This document shows, one piece after another, positions 24,456 to 33,720 of a stretch of 64,000 nucleotides of DNA (position 1 is its first letter; each line of letters opens with the position of its first letter). Where the stretch lies: contig NZ_JAHZSV010000005.1 of the NCBI RefSeq assembly GCF_019457905.1, positions 124,001 to 188,000 on the forward strand. Reading direction: 5' to 3'. The translations under genes were made by a program, and so were the position numbers. The DNA comes from Flagellimonas abyssi (GTDB lineage: Bacteria > Bacteroidota > Bacteroidia > Flavobacteriales > Flavobacteriaceae). The notes under the pieces were generated by a model. The model searched no databases. It had not been told where the DNA came from and saw only the letters and a list, made by a program, of their open reading frames with translations.

Positions 24456-25211
24456 TTATGGTCTGTTCCAGTTTTGAAGACGGTCCAAATACAGATAACT
24501 CTCAACAAAATCACGATGCTCACTACTTGTCATGGTTTCCAGTAGATTCAACGCGGATATATAACTTGCCAAGTTCCCATTGGAGGAGTAAAACTTACCA
24601 TCTTTCACAAAAGTTACCAAACTATCGTCCTGAACTTTTAAGTTGGGATAATCCTTTTGTAACTGTTCACCGCCACCTATCCAAGTTACAATTTTCTTGC
24701 CGTCCGCAATTCCAGACTTACCAATCAGCTGTGCGCCGGCACAATTACTTACCGTGTATTGGGTTTCTTCATTTTTTCTTTTGATGAATTCCACGATTTT
24801 TTCATTGTGTACCTGCGCATACATATCGTAAGCACTGGGAACAAACAATGCGGTCAATTTGGGGCAATTGTCAAAAGTGTAATCGGGAACAAAATGCATA
24901 CCTTCTTCAGTGGTTATCGGGTTTTCTGTCTCTGCTATTGTGATCACGTTAAAAAGTTGTTCTCCATCCGCCGAAGGTTTTGCAAATACGTCAGAGGTTG
25001 CCACAACTTCGCTTTGAAGTACTCCGTTATACATTAAAAGTCCGATTGTGGGCAAGTTTTCCTTGAATGGCTTTAAGTGTTTGGTCAATGTATCCGATTG
25101 GATTCCGGAGGACTGATTTTCGGATAGGTCACCTTTAACTGAGTTTTCGGACTTATTGGTATTACAGCTAGAAAGTAAAACAACGAGCAATAGAACCAGA
25201 GGAGTTTTCAT
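24456..25211 (-). CDS. DJ-1/PfpI family lipoprotein
   Basis: This 251-residue lipoprotein (LSSC, Cys16) has a DJ-1/PfpI-like domain from about residue 55. The nucleophile-elbow cysteine lies in 'TVSNCAGAQLIGKSG', followed by 'KIVTWIGGGEQLQKDYP'. Related domains act as glyoxalases, deglycases or chaperone-like proteins, and many are glutamine-amidotransferase-like with no known substrate. A lipid-anchored copy suggests a role in the periplasm. The sirtuin gene lies 7 nt downstream and is probably co-transcribed. Confidence 0.88.
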   Translation of the reverse strand: MKTPLVLLLVVLLSSCNTNKSENSVKGDLSENQSSGIQSDTLTKHLKPFKENLPTIGLLMYNGVLQSEVVATSDVFAKPSADGEQLFNVITIAETENPITTEEGMHFVPDYTFDNCPKLTALFVPSAYDMYAQVHNEKIVEFIKRKNEETQYTVSNCAGAQLIGKSGIADGKKIVTWIGGGEQLQKDYPNLKVQDDSLVTFVKDGKFYSSNGNLASYISALNLLETMTSSEHRDFVESYLYLDRLQNWNRP

Positions 25212-25307
25212 ATCTCTATTTTGATTGGGTTAAATTTATCTTTCACAAAGTTACCTATCAAAACCTGAACAAAAATTAAACTGGTTTAAGAAGATTTTTT
25301 AAAAGGG

Positions 25308-26447
25308 TCATTTTTCTAAAAGTATATTCAAGATTATGCTTTTGAACATGGAAACTCCAGTTGAAAGTAGTTCATCGGGAAATTCATAATCAGCATTGTG
25401 CAAAGCTGGTGTAGAAGCTCCTGAACCTACCCCGAACATTGCAGTTTTGTAGGATTTGGAAAACCAACCAAAATCTTCCCCAAATTTGAACGGCGTTTTT
25501 CTTTGGACTATGGACAAATTATTTGCCTCTGCTGCTTGTCGGACAAATGTATTACTTTCACTATCAACAGAACTGGCCGGAAAATGTTCCAACCATTCCA
25601 GTTCATACCGTAGTTTGTGCTCATGGCTTATCTTCTCCACCAGCTTGATGAGTTTTGATTTCAATCCATCCATTTTGGCTGTGCTCCATGTCCGAAGTGT
25701 ATAGTGCAGCTCTCCGTTCGCAGGAGAGACTCCATAGGATTTTTGCCCCATGCTGATGTGTATCGGGGTTAAAAGGGCAAAACTGGAATCGGATGGCTCT
25801 GGAACGTTGAGTTCCGATATTTTTTGGATGATTTTAGAAATGCCCAAGGCAGGGTTTATTCCATTTTCAGGTTTCGAGGCGTGGGATTCCTTTCCTTTTA
25901 CTTTGATGATGACACTCTGAACTTCCGCAGAAAACCCATTGTCCATTAAAATGATGCTGTGCATTGGCTCCTTGGGAATATTGTGAAGCGCAAAAACGTA
26001 GTCGGGATGTATTTTTTTGAATTTTTCATCCTCTATGAGCCGTTTGGCACCCTCTCCCGTTTCTTCCGCGGGCTGAAACAGCAGTACGACCGTGCCGCAA
26101 GCCAAAGGTTTATGATCTAACCATGGTGCTAGGGCGGAAACAATGGCCATATGCCCGTCGTGACCGCATTTATGGGATATGCCTTTTTTTGTCGATTTGT
26201 GGTTGAAGGAATTGATTTCCAGTATCGGCAGGGCATCAAGTTCGCAACGAATGGCCACGGTGGGGCCTTTTTTCGGAAATTTGTAGATGGCGGCCAAGCC
26301 AGCTCCACCAATTCCTTCGATGATTTCCGTGGGATGGTATGGTGCCAAAAAGTTTTTGATCAATCCGGCTGTGCCGTATTCCTGATTGGATATATCGGGA
26401 TTTGCATGTAGTAGGCGCCGTAGATCAAGTATATCCTTTTCAATCAT
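25308..26447 (-). CDS. M20 family amidohydrolase (peptidase M20D)
   Basis: This 379-residue enzyme has the M20D pattern of amino-acid N-deacylases and carboxypeptidases: 'CELDALPILE', a metal-ligand segment 'HKCGHDGHMAIVSAL', 'QPAEETGEGAKRLIE', and a C-terminal 'STPALHNADYEFPDELL'. It probably removes N-acyl groups or cleaves N-acyl or indole-type amides in the cytoplasm. It has no signal peptide. I start it at the ATG at 26447; an upstream TTG in the same frame would add 17 residues and overlap the GH43 gene. The GH43 gene ends 28 nt upstream. Confidence 0.9.
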   Translation of the reverse strand: MIEKDILDLRRLLHANPDISNQEYGTAGLIKNFLAPYHPTEIIEGIGGAGLAAIYKFPKKGPTVAIRCELDALPILEINSFNHKSTKKGISHKCGHDGHMAIVSALAPWLDHKPLACGTVVLLFQPAEETGEGAKRLIEDEKFKKIHPDYVFALHNIPKEPMHSIILMDNGFSAEVQSVIIKVKGKESHASKPENGINPALGISKIIQKISELNVPEPSDSSFALLTPIHISMGQKSYGVSPANGELHYTLRTWSTAKMDGLKSKLIKLVEKISHEHKLRYELEWLEHFPASSVDSESNTFVRQAAEANNLSIVQRKTPFKFGEDFGWFSKSYKTAMFGVGSGASTPALHNADYEFPDELLSTGVSMFKSIILNILLEK

Positions 26448-26475
26448 TTGTTGGGTGTTCGCGGGTTGTCTTGAA

Positions 26476-27483
26476 TTATTCTCCTCCAACTCCTTCAAAA
26501 GTCATGATCACCGGTTTTATGGCCCCATCTGGATTGAATTCCATTTTTTCCATACAGGTTACGCGATGGTCACGGTCTTTATTGGGAATGGGCCTGCGGT
26601 GATAAACTATGATCCAATCATCCGTGCCCGGTTTATTGATTACCGAATGATGCCCTGCACCCGTGGCGATATCTCCTTCCTTTGATTCCAGGATGGTGCC
26701 AATACGATTATAGGGACCTGTTGGCTTATCAGACATGGCGTAGGCCACTTTGTAACTTCCATCGGTCCAGTTTCCTTCGGACCACATAAAATAATAGATG
26801 CCGTTGCGCAAAAACATAAATGGGCCCTCAACATAACCTTCCGGGGTAACTTCTTTGAACAAACTGCCATCTTCCCATGGCTCAAAGCCCGTAAAATCTT
26901 CGTTGAGTTTCCCTAAGTTGCAATGGCTCCATCCACCGTAGAAAAAATAATGAGTGCCGTCCGCATCTTTAAAAACAAATTGGTCAATAGGTTGTGCATT
27001 GTTATAGAAGTCGGAAATCAATGGTTCGCCCAAATGATCTTCAAAGGGTCCACCTGGATTGTCTGCTACAGCTACACCAATGCCTCCATAATGATTGATG
27101 TCGTTATTGGGGTCGTAGGAACTTCTTCCGGGCCGTTGAATGTCGTTGGCACCAAAGAATAAGTAATACTTATTGTCCTTTTCAATAATGGATGGCGCCC
27201 AAAGTGCCTGTCTCAACCATTTGATTTTGGTCGTGTCCAAAATACGCTCGTGCTTTTCCCAATTCACCAAATCCTTGGATGAAAATGCATCAAAATGAAG
27301 TTGCTTATCATAATCATCCGAAAAGGTAGGGTAGACCCAATAGGTGTCCCCAAATACGATTCCTTCGGGGTCGGCATACCATCCTTCAAAAATTGGGTTG
27401 TTTTGTTTTTTGTTGACTTCTTGTGCGCTCATGGATGTTGCCAATAGAATATAACTGAGAAGGTAAAGATATTTGGTGCTCAT
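26476..27483 (-). CDS. Secreted glycoside hydrolase family 43 (arabinosidase/xylosidase type)
   Basis: This 335-residue secreted protein has a signal peptide to about 'TSMSAQ'. The five-bladed GH43 propeller shows 'FEGWYADPEGIVFGDTYWV' with the catalytic base Asp, a central 'QALWAPSIIEKDNKYYLFFG' with the transition-state Asp region, and 'GYVEGPFMFLRNGIYYFMWS' with the acid Glu. Such enzymes cleave alpha-L-arabinose or beta-D-xylose linkages in plant or algal polysaccharide. No SusC/SusD pair is adjacent, so it is not part of a visible utilisation locus. I start it at the ATG at 27483, at the signal peptide. Confidence 0.92.
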   Translation of the reverse strand: MSTKYLYLLSYILLATSMSAQEVNKKQNNPIFEGWYADPEGIVFGDTYWVYPTFSDDYDKQLHFDAFSSKDLVNWEKHERILDTTKIKWLRQALWAPSIIEKDNKYYLFFGANDIQRPGRSSYDPNNDINHYGGIGVAVADNPGGPFEDHLGEPLISDFYNNAQPIDQFVFKDADGTHYFFYGGWSHCNLGKLNEDFTGFEPWEDGSLFKEVTPEGYVEGPFMFLRNGIYYFMWSEGNWTDGSYKVAYAMSDKPTGPYNRIGTILESKEGDIATGAGHHSVINKPGTDDWIIVYHRRPIPNKDRDHRVTCMEKMEFNPDGAIKPVIMTFEGVGGE

Positions 27484-27563
27484 TGATAGTTGAATTCGTT
27501 TTAGGGTATAAGGCATTAATTTGTAACTAAGATAACATTTCCAATTTTTCCTATCTTGGTTTT

Positions 27564-28217
27564 ATGTTTGATAATGACTTGTTGACATATTTGGAAACCT
27601 ACCTGACCGAAGAGCGAAAGCGGCGTTTTTTGGAAGTACTTCAGCAACGAACGAGGCATATCACGGTAGCGGTCGAAGATGTATATCAATTGCACAATAC
27701 CAGTGCGATTCTACGTAGTTGCGATGCTTTTGGAGTCCAAGACATTCATGTAGTAGAAAGTCGTTTTGGTAAACGTTTGGACAAGAATATTGCCATGGGT
27801 GCGGAGCAATGGGTGGACGTGTACCGCTATAAAAATGTAGCTGATTGCATTTCCAAATTGAGGGAAGATGGTTATCAAATAATCGCTACTACACCTCACA
27901 ACGATTCCACGCTGTTGCCCGACTTTTCTCCTTTGGAGAAGTCCGCCATCTTTTTTGGTACGGAGAGAAAGGGGCTGTCCAAGGAGGTAATGGAGCAAGC
28001 AGATGGTTTTCTTAAAATTCCGATGGTGGGTTTTTCCGAGAGTCTGAATGTATCCGTCTCCGCAGCTATCATCATACAGCAATTGGCCCAAAAAGTGCGC
28101 AACTCTCAAGTTGAATGGCAATTATCTGATATAGAGATGCTTGAGAAACGGTTGGATTGGACCAAAAAATCCATTAAAAACGTGGATGGTATCATAAAAA
28201 GATATCTGGTGGAGTAA
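27564..28217 (+). CDS. trmH: tRNA (guanosine-2'-O-)-methyltransferase, SpoU/TrmH family
   Basis: This 217-residue SPOUT enzyme probably methylates the 2'-O of G18 in the tRNA D-loop. The three SpoU motifs are visible: 'NTSAILRSCDAFGVQDIH', 'IFFGTERKGLSKE', and 'IPMVGFSESLNVSVSAAI', the knot that binds S-adenosylmethionine. A C-terminal basic helix 'KRLDWTKKSIKNVDGIIKRY' fits TrmH. The SRPBCC gene follows 44 nt later. 23S-specific relatives exist, but length and N-terminus favour tRNA. Confidence 0.93.
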   Translation: MFDNDLLTYLETYLTEERKRRFLEVLQQRTRHITVAVEDVYQLHNTSAILRSCDAFGVQDIHVVESRFGKRLDKNIAMGAEQWVDVYRYKNVADCISKLREDGYQIIATTPHNDSTLLPDFSPLEKSAIFFGTERKGLSKEVMEQADGFLKIPMVGFSESLNVSVSAAIIIQQLAQKVRNSQVEWQLSDIEMLEKRLDWTKKSIKNVDGIIKRYLVE

Positions 28218-28261
28218 ATTATTTTTGTACTTTTAGTTGTTAATCAATCAATTACACAGTT

Positions 28262-28789
28262 ATGCTAATACTTTATATTGTCTTGGCAATAGCCGCGCTT
28301 CTTCTTTTGCTGGCCGCCATTGCACCAAAAAATTATAATGTTTCCCGTTCCATCGAAATTAAACGGCCCAAAAATGAGGTTTTTAACTATCTCAAATCTT
28401 TGAAGAATCAGGATGAGTGGTCCCCGTGGGCCAAACGTGACCCCAATATGCATCAGGAATTTACAGGTACAGATGGTCAAGTGGGTGCTCTCAGTTATTG
28501 GAAAGGAAATAAACAAGTGGGCGAAGGGGAGCAGGAGATTACCAAAATCGTTGAAGGTAAACGTATTGAAAGTGAACTTAGGTTTTTAAAACCTTTTAAA
28601 TCCACTTCGGATGCTTATATAGAAACTGTAGAGGTTGGGAGTGATAGAACCAAAGTTATTTGGGGATTCTCGGGAAAGAATGTATTCCCCATGAGTATAA
28701 TGATGCTGTTCATGAGCATGGACAAAGCTGTTGGAAAGGATTTTGAAGAAGGTCTGGCAAGTTTGAAGGAAATTTTAGAAAATAATTAA
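28262..28789 (+). CDS. SRPBCC family protein with N-terminal membrane anchor
   Basis: This 175-residue protein has an N-terminal membrane helix of about 22 residues and then an SRPBCC/polyketide-cyclase-like domain with 'VSRSIEIKRPKNEVFNYL' and 'NQDEWSPWAKRDPNM'. SRPBCC folds form a deep hydrophobic pocket and bind lipids or other small ligands; no specific ligand can be named. The VOC gene starts 3 nt after its stop, so the two are certainly in one transcript. Confidence 0.85.
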   Translation: MLILYIVLAIAALLLLLAAIAPKNYNVSRSIEIKRPKNEVFNYLKSLKNQDEWSPWAKRDPNMHQEFTGTDGQVGALSYWKGNKQVGEGEQEITKIVEGKRIESELRFLKPFKSTSDAYIETVEVGSDRTKVIWGFSGKNVFPMSIMMLFMSMDKAVGKDFEEGLASLKEILENN

Positions 28790-28792
28790 GCG

Positions 28793-29173
28793 ATGGATTA
28801 TAATATGGTTGGCTGGTTCGAGATACCCGTAGCGGATATGGACCGTGCAAAAAAGTTTTATGAAGCTGTTTTTCAGATTGAAATAAGTTTAGAGGATTTT
28901 GGGGGAACCCAAATGGGGTGGTTTCCAGCGGATCATGGAAAGCCTGGGGCTGCAGGTTCTTTAATTCAAAATAAGGATTGGTACAAGCCCAGTGAAACTG
29001 ATGGGGTGCTGGTTTACTTCAATAGTTTGGACGTTCAAAATGAACTGGACCGTATTGAGTCTAATGGAGGGAAGATTATTCAGTCCAAGACACAAATAAG
29101 GCCCGATATAGGGTACATGGCGGTTTTTCTGGATTCTGAGGGAAATCGGATTGCTTTGCATTCCAGACAATAA
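28793..29173 (+). CDS. VOC family (glyoxalase-like) protein
   Basis: This 126-residue cytoplasmic protein has the paired beta-alpha-beta-beta-beta modules of the vicinal oxygen chelate superfamily. It begins 'GWFEIPVADMDRAKKFYEAV', with a second module around 'DGVLVYFNSLDVQNELDRI' and the end 'VFLDSEGNRIALHS'. Members are metal-dependent lyases, dioxygenases or binding proteins. The substrate here is unknown. It is co-transcribed with the SRPBCC gene and ends 3 nt before the end of the convergent amylase gene. Confidence 0.9.
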   Translation: MDYNMVGWFEIPVADMDRAKKFYEAVFQIEISLEDFGGTQMGWFPADHGKPGAAGSLIQNKDWYKPSETDGVLVYFNSLDVQNELDRIESNGGKIIQSKTQIRPDIGYMAVFLDSEGNRIALHSRQ

Positions 29174-29176
29174 GGT

Positions 29177-30859
29177 CTATTCCACAAGTTCCAAAAGGGC
29201 GATATCGAAATCATTGTCCAAAATCACTTTTCCGTTGGCCACAACGACCTGGGTTTCGGAATAGGTGTCGTACAAGGTGGTGCCATCACCAAAGAAACCT
29301 TTGACCCATAGCGACTTCTTGCCTTTTGGCAAATCCAACCCGACAACCACCTTATCACGGTAATCTCCATTTTCGTATGTCCTGGAAAATACATAGGGTG
29401 ATTTGGCCAAACGTTTGTGCTTGCCTGCACCGATGGCAGGATGATTGGCCCTAAACTGTCCGAGTTTTTGCCAATGCTTGTGTATTTTTTTTGTTTCGGG
29501 CAAGCTGTCCAAATCTTCCCAGTTCATAAACGACCTGAGTGTTGCGTCGCCTTCAGCTCCTTCAATGGTAAGGCTTCTAGCGGTTTCGTCACCGTAATAC
29601 ACTTGCGAAGCCCCGGGGGTCAACAGCAATACATTTGCGGAACGATATGGTTTGGAGCGATTTTTATCATAAGGGGAGCCATCGTCATGTGAGGTCAAAT
29701 AATTGAGTACACTTTTATCCTGTAATTTGGTATGCAGCAATTTGCTATATTTCGTGAAAATGCTCTCATAATCATTGTCCGCATCATGCTTTAGCTCAAA
29801 GTTGATAAGACTTTTGAATCCATAATCAAAGAAATCCACTTTCTTGTCACCAAAATCAAAATCCCTTCCACTGGATATGCCATAATTGTAGACTTCCCCG
29901 ACCATGTAAAAAGGATTGTCATCCAATACGCTGTTTTCATGTTTCTTTTTCCACATTTCAAAAGTGTAGTCCGCTTCTTTATGGAGGTCGGTCCAAGCAT
30001 TTTCGTTGACATGTTTTACAGTATCCACCCTAAAACCGTCAACACCAAATTCGTTGATGTAATCCGTTAGCCATTTAATAATGTAGTAGCGGGGTGCCCT
30101 TGGGTAGCCCGTGCGTTCAAAAAACAACTGGAGTTCGTCGAGTTCCTTGCTCAAACGGCCCTCAACTTTCCATTTTGCCAAAAGTGCATCGGGCAGTTCT
30201 ACGGGTTCATTGGATTCGGTAAGAATATCGGGTAAGTTTGCCACTAGCGTACATTCCGTAGTATTTTCATAGGTTGTGAACTCACAAGTTGGTCCAGTTC
30301 TTACCCAATCATCTGGCCAAACGGGGTCTTTGTCCGTAACGGGCCCAGTATGGTTGAGAACTACGTCCAAAATTACTCGGATTCCTTTACTATGTGCTGT
30401 TTTTACAAGTTTGGAAAGGTCGCTTTTAGTTCCAAAATTAGGGTCTATAGCGGTCCAATCTTTGGTCCAATACCCATGATAACCATAGGTTTTTCCCGTT
30501 CCCTCGTCGGTTCCGCCATGAATTTGCTCTACTATCGGGGTGAACCATATAGCATTGATACCCAAATCGGTAAAATACCCCTCTTCTATCTTTTTTGTGA
30601 TTCCTTGAATATCGCCTCCTTCAAAACCTCTTAGTACGGCAGTCTCTTCAGTTCGGTCAAAGTTGATATCGTTGTTGGGATTTCCATTGTTGAAGCGATC
30701 GGTCAACAAGAAGTAAATATTGGCACCTTCCCAAACAAACGGAACCTCCTTTTTAGGGGTTTCCGACACAACTACCTGCGTCACTTCCTGTTCTTTTTTA
30801 ACTTTTTTGCAGCCAATAAATAAGGGTATCGAAAACAAAACAACAAGGAGTTTTTTCAT
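29177..30859 (-). CDS. Alpha-amylase family lipoprotein, GH13 (MalS-like)
   Basis: This 560-residue lipoprotein (FIGC, Cys17) has a GH13 barrel close to periplasmic MalS. It shows 'IYFLLTDRFNNGNPNNDI', 'YGYHGYWTKDWTAIDPNFG', 'VILDVVLNHTG', 'GVDGFRVDTVKHV' with the nucleophile Asp, 'YMVGEVYNYG' with the acid Glu, and 'YLTSHDDGSPYD'. It should hydrolyse alpha-1,4-glucans. The residues after Cys are basic ('KKVKKEQE'), so the protein is probably kept on the periplasmic side, where it would shorten imported maltodextrins. It is convergent with the VOC gene and no other starch genes are nearby. Confidence 0.94.
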   Translation of the reverse strand: MKKLLVVLFSIPLFIGCKKVKKEQEVTQVVVSETPKKEVPFVWEGANIYFLLTDRFNNGNPNNDINFDRTEETAVLRGFEGGDIQGITKKIEEGYFTDLGINAIWFTPIVEQIHGGTDEGTGKTYGYHGYWTKDWTAIDPNFGTKSDLSKLVKTAHSKGIRVILDVVLNHTGPVTDKDPVWPDDWVRTGPTCEFTTYENTTECTLVANLPDILTESNEPVELPDALLAKWKVEGRLSKELDELQLFFERTGYPRAPRYYIIKWLTDYINEFGVDGFRVDTVKHVNENAWTDLHKEADYTFEMWKKKHENSVLDDNPFYMVGEVYNYGISSGRDFDFGDKKVDFFDYGFKSLINFELKHDADNDYESIFTKYSKLLHTKLQDKSVLNYLTSHDDGSPYDKNRSKPYRSANVLLLTPGASQVYYGDETARSLTIEGAEGDATLRSFMNWEDLDSLPETKKIHKHWQKLGQFRANHPAIGAGKHKRLAKSPYVFSRTYENGDYRDKVVVGLDLPKGKKSLWVKGFFGDGTTLYDTYSETQVVVANGKVILDNDFDIALLELVE

Positions 30860-30958
30860 GAATTGGGAATTTGTTTAAAGCTATAAAATGCCTTGGTAAA
30901 TATAAAATTTATTTATATCCGTTTTAAACAATCCCGAAAACTATTCTTATCGTACTAT

Positions 30959-31741
30959 TTATTGGGTGCGGTTGAGTACTTTATATTCTTCGTAACAACT
31001 GGAAATTGCATCCAATATCTGAAGGTCGTTAGCTGTTTTAATGAAGGATTTTGAGTAGTTACAGTTGTTGAGGATGTCCTCTATGTCCACTTTTTCCAAT
31101 TGAAGGAGCTCGGTCAAGGTTTCCCTATCAAATTTTGAAGCCAAAAGGTCCCTGATATTATCATCTTCCTTGATTTGACGAAGCTTACGCATCTGCCTTG
31201 GCTTTTTACCGAAAAGATTCCGTAGCAAATCGGCAGGGTTCAAAATGGCCCCGAGTACTTTGGTGACTGCACTTGGGCTTTTATTACCGGCTTCGTAACT
31301 TGTGTTCAATCCGGAGATGCTATATTGATATGCATTGTTCACCGGAAGGTTCTTTACATCAATTTCGAGGTATCCTGTAAGCTGATATGGTGTTACCACA
31401 ACCTCTTCCAAGGCATAGGCAAGTTCGGTCAATGCAATTTCGGTATCTCCAAATCGGAACATATCGTTGGTGACCCTCACTTTTTGGGTCTTAAAACCAA
31501 GATAGGAAAAGTACAGTGTATCGTTCACCGCAGCAGGAATGGTAAACTTACCATCTTGATTGGTAATGGTCCCCTTAACCTGATTAAGATTGACTACGTG
31601 AACACTCTCCAAGGGATATTCCGTTTGGGCATTAATCACCGTAGCCGTAAAATCCTTTACTTCTTGGGATTCTCCACTATCGGTTTGTGAAAAACCGAGC
31701 AAAGGAAATAGGGACAATAGTATAAGTAGTACTCTTCTCAT
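30959..31741 (-). CDS. CarboxypepD_reg-like domain exported protein
   Basis: This 260-residue exported protein has a signal peptide ending near 'LGFSQT'. A beta-sandwich of the carboxypeptidase-regulatory type covers about residues 27-115, with 'NQVKGTITNQDGKFTIPA' and 'DTLYFSYLGFKTQKVRV', then 'LEEVVVTPYQLTG'. The remaining half is helical and charged and has no recognisable domain. In this phylum the same sandwich precedes TonB-receptor plugs, but no plug or barrel follows. It may be an envelope adaptor or a receptor-derived protein. Function unknown. Confidence 0.82.
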   Translation of the reverse strand: MRRVLLILLSLFPLLGFSQTDSGESQEVKDFTATVINAQTEYPLESVHVVNLNQVKGTITNQDGKFTIPAAVNDTLYFSYLGFKTQKVRVTNDMFRFGDTEIALTELAYALEEVVVTPYQLTGYLEIDVKNLPVNNAYQYSISGLNTSYEAGNKSPSAVTKVLGAILNPADLLRNLFGKKPRQMRKLRQIKEDDNIRDLLASKFDRETLTELLQLEKVDIEDILNNCNYSKSFIKTANDLQILDAISSCYEEYKVLNRTQ

Positions 31742-31816
31742 GCAATCTTTGTAGGTATAAAAATACTAAACAAAGAAAAATAAACAGGAGGGACTTATCA
31801 TTTAATATAGAATTAA

Positions 31817-33574
31817 CTAATAAAAGCCCTGCTTTTTCTTACCTCCTTTTTTGCCGTAACCTCCTTTTTTTCCTCCTTTATATGACTTGTTGCCACCTCT
31901 TCGGTTTCCGCCACCGCCTTTATTGCCTCGACGTTTTTTTCCACCTTTTCCACCGCCACCGGCGCCTGGATTCTTGGAAACTTCCACGTTTATGAAGCGT
32001 CCTTCCAATTTAAAATCGGTAAAGGTTTGAAGGATGAATTCAGTGAGTTGGGCATCGGTATTAAAAAAGGAGAAAGAATCTTTGGTGTCCACATTGTAGA
32101 CGTCTTCTTTTTCCAAGTTCAAGGTGTCTCTGAGGAAATCCTTCAGGCTCATCCAATCATAACCATCGCGTTCCCCAACATTGATAAAGTATCGTACGGA
32201 ACCTTCCGTGGGTATATCACCTTTGGATGCACCATTTCCTCTTTCAGCATCTTGACTGTTGAGGTCTTTGGTCTTGCTATAATAATTGTAGAATTGGGTG
32301 AATTCTACTGAAAATATCTTCTTGATCAGCTCTTCCCGATCAACTCCTTCAAGTACATCGTTTATAGCAGGCAAATAGCTGTCGATTTCTGCGTTTACCT
32401 TGGTTTCTTTTATCTTATTGGCCAAGTGGTACAATTGAATCTCGCAGATTTCAATGCCGTCAGGAATCTTTTTGGAAATAAAATCTTGCTGTATTTTTTT
32501 CTCAATGGCCTTGATCTTCCTTAACTCTGAACGAGTGATAATAACCATGGAAATTCCGGATTTTCCGGCACGTCCGGTACGACCGCTTCGGTGAGTATAG
32601 GTCTCGATTTCATCGGGCAATTGATAGTTGATTACGTGGGTAACATCGTCCACATCGATACCACGGGCAGCCACATCGGTAGCTACCAACATCTGTACTT
32701 GTTTTTTACGGAACGAATTCATGACCAAATCACGCTGATTTTGGCTCAAATCACCATGTAGCGCACCGGCATTGTATCCATCTTCAATCAATTTTTCTGC
32801 CACACGTTGTGTATCTCTTTTGGTTCTACAGAACACTACAGAAAAGATACCTGGGTTGGCATCGGCCAAACGTTTAAGGGCAGCGTAACGGTCACGTCCA
32901 CCTACTACATAATATTCATGTTGTACCGTAGAGGCGCCTGCATTTTTGGAACCAACAGTAATCTCTACTGGGTTGTGCATGAACTTTTTGGCAATGGTAG
33001 CCACTTCTTTCGGCATAGTTGCCGAGAACAGCCATGTAAACTTTTCTTTGGGAGTATTGGACAAAATGTCCTTGATATCCTCATAGAAGCCCATGTTCAA
33101 CATTTCATCGGCTTCGTCCAGTACGCAATAGTCAATTTTGGAGATGTCCACCATGTTTCGGCCGATCATGTCCTTCATACGACCGGGAGTGGCAACAACA
33201 ATCTGCGCCCCTCTTTTTATCTGTCTGGCCTGGTCGGTAATGCTGGCACCACCATAAATGGCAACAACATTGATTCCTTTTACGTATTTGGAATAAAGTT
33301 TTAATTCGTTGGTGATCTGTAAACAGAGTTCCCGAGTAGGGGAGAGAATCAATCCTTGGGTGGTTCTACTGTCGTGTTGGATTTTTTGAATCATCGGAAA
33401 TCCAAAGGCAGCGGTTTTACCTGTTCCTGTTTGTGCCAAGGCAACCAAATCGGTTTCTTGGTCCAATAAAATTGGGATTGATTTTTCTTGTACTTCAGAG
33501 GGGGATTCAAATCCAAGGTCGGAAATAGCATCCAATAGGGGTTTGTCCAACCCCAAGGCTTCAAATTTTGTCAT
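31817..33574 (-). CDS. DEAD-box ATP-dependent RNA helicase
   Basis: This 585-residue helicase has Q-motif sequence at the start, motif I 'AQTGTGKTAAF', Ia 'PTRELC', II 'VLDEADEML', III 'SATMP', V 'ARGIDVDDV' and VI 'HRSGRTGRAG'. A DbpA-type RNA-binding domain follows (about residues 465-540). The C-terminal 40 residues are a Gly/Lys/Arg-rich tail with GNKGGGG and KKGGYG-like repeats. It probably acts in ribosome assembly or RNA decay, like CsdA/DeaD. It is monocistronic. Confidence 0.95.
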   Translation of the reverse strand: MTKFEALGLDKPLLDAISDLGFESPSEVQEKSIPILLDQETDLVALAQTGTGKTAAFGFPMIQKIQHDSRTTQGLILSPTRELCLQITNELKLYSKYVKGINVVAIYGGASITDQARQIKRGAQIVVATPGRMKDMIGRNMVDISKIDYCVLDEADEMLNMGFYEDIKDILSNTPKEKFTWLFSATMPKEVATIAKKFMHNPVEITVGSKNAGASTVQHEYYVVGGRDRYAALKRLADANPGIFSVVFCRTKRDTQRVAEKLIEDGYNAGALHGDLSQNQRDLVMNSFRKKQVQMLVATDVAARGIDVDDVTHVINYQLPDEIETYTHRSGRTGRAGKSGISMVIITRSELRKIKAIEKKIQQDFISKKIPDGIEICEIQLYHLANKIKETKVNAEIDSYLPAINDVLEGVDREELIKKIFSVEFTQFYNYYSKTKDLNSQDAERGNGASKGDIPTEGSVRYFINVGERDGYDWMSLKDFLRDTLNLEKEDVYNVDTKDSFSFFNTDAQLTEFILQTFTDFKLEGRFINVEVSKNPGAGGGGKGGKKRRGNKGGGGNRRGGNKSYKGGKKGGYGKKGGKKKQGFY

Positions 33575-33720
33575 AGCGGTGTAAATACCTTAAATCGCAA
33601 ATATGTTTGTGTTGTATAGAGCGATTTTTAGTATTTCCCGTTCAAGCCCATCACAACACCTTGCCCATACCGGCGGCGTTAATAAAGCGGCAAAGGTACA
33701 CTTATTTTGATCGGTGCAAG

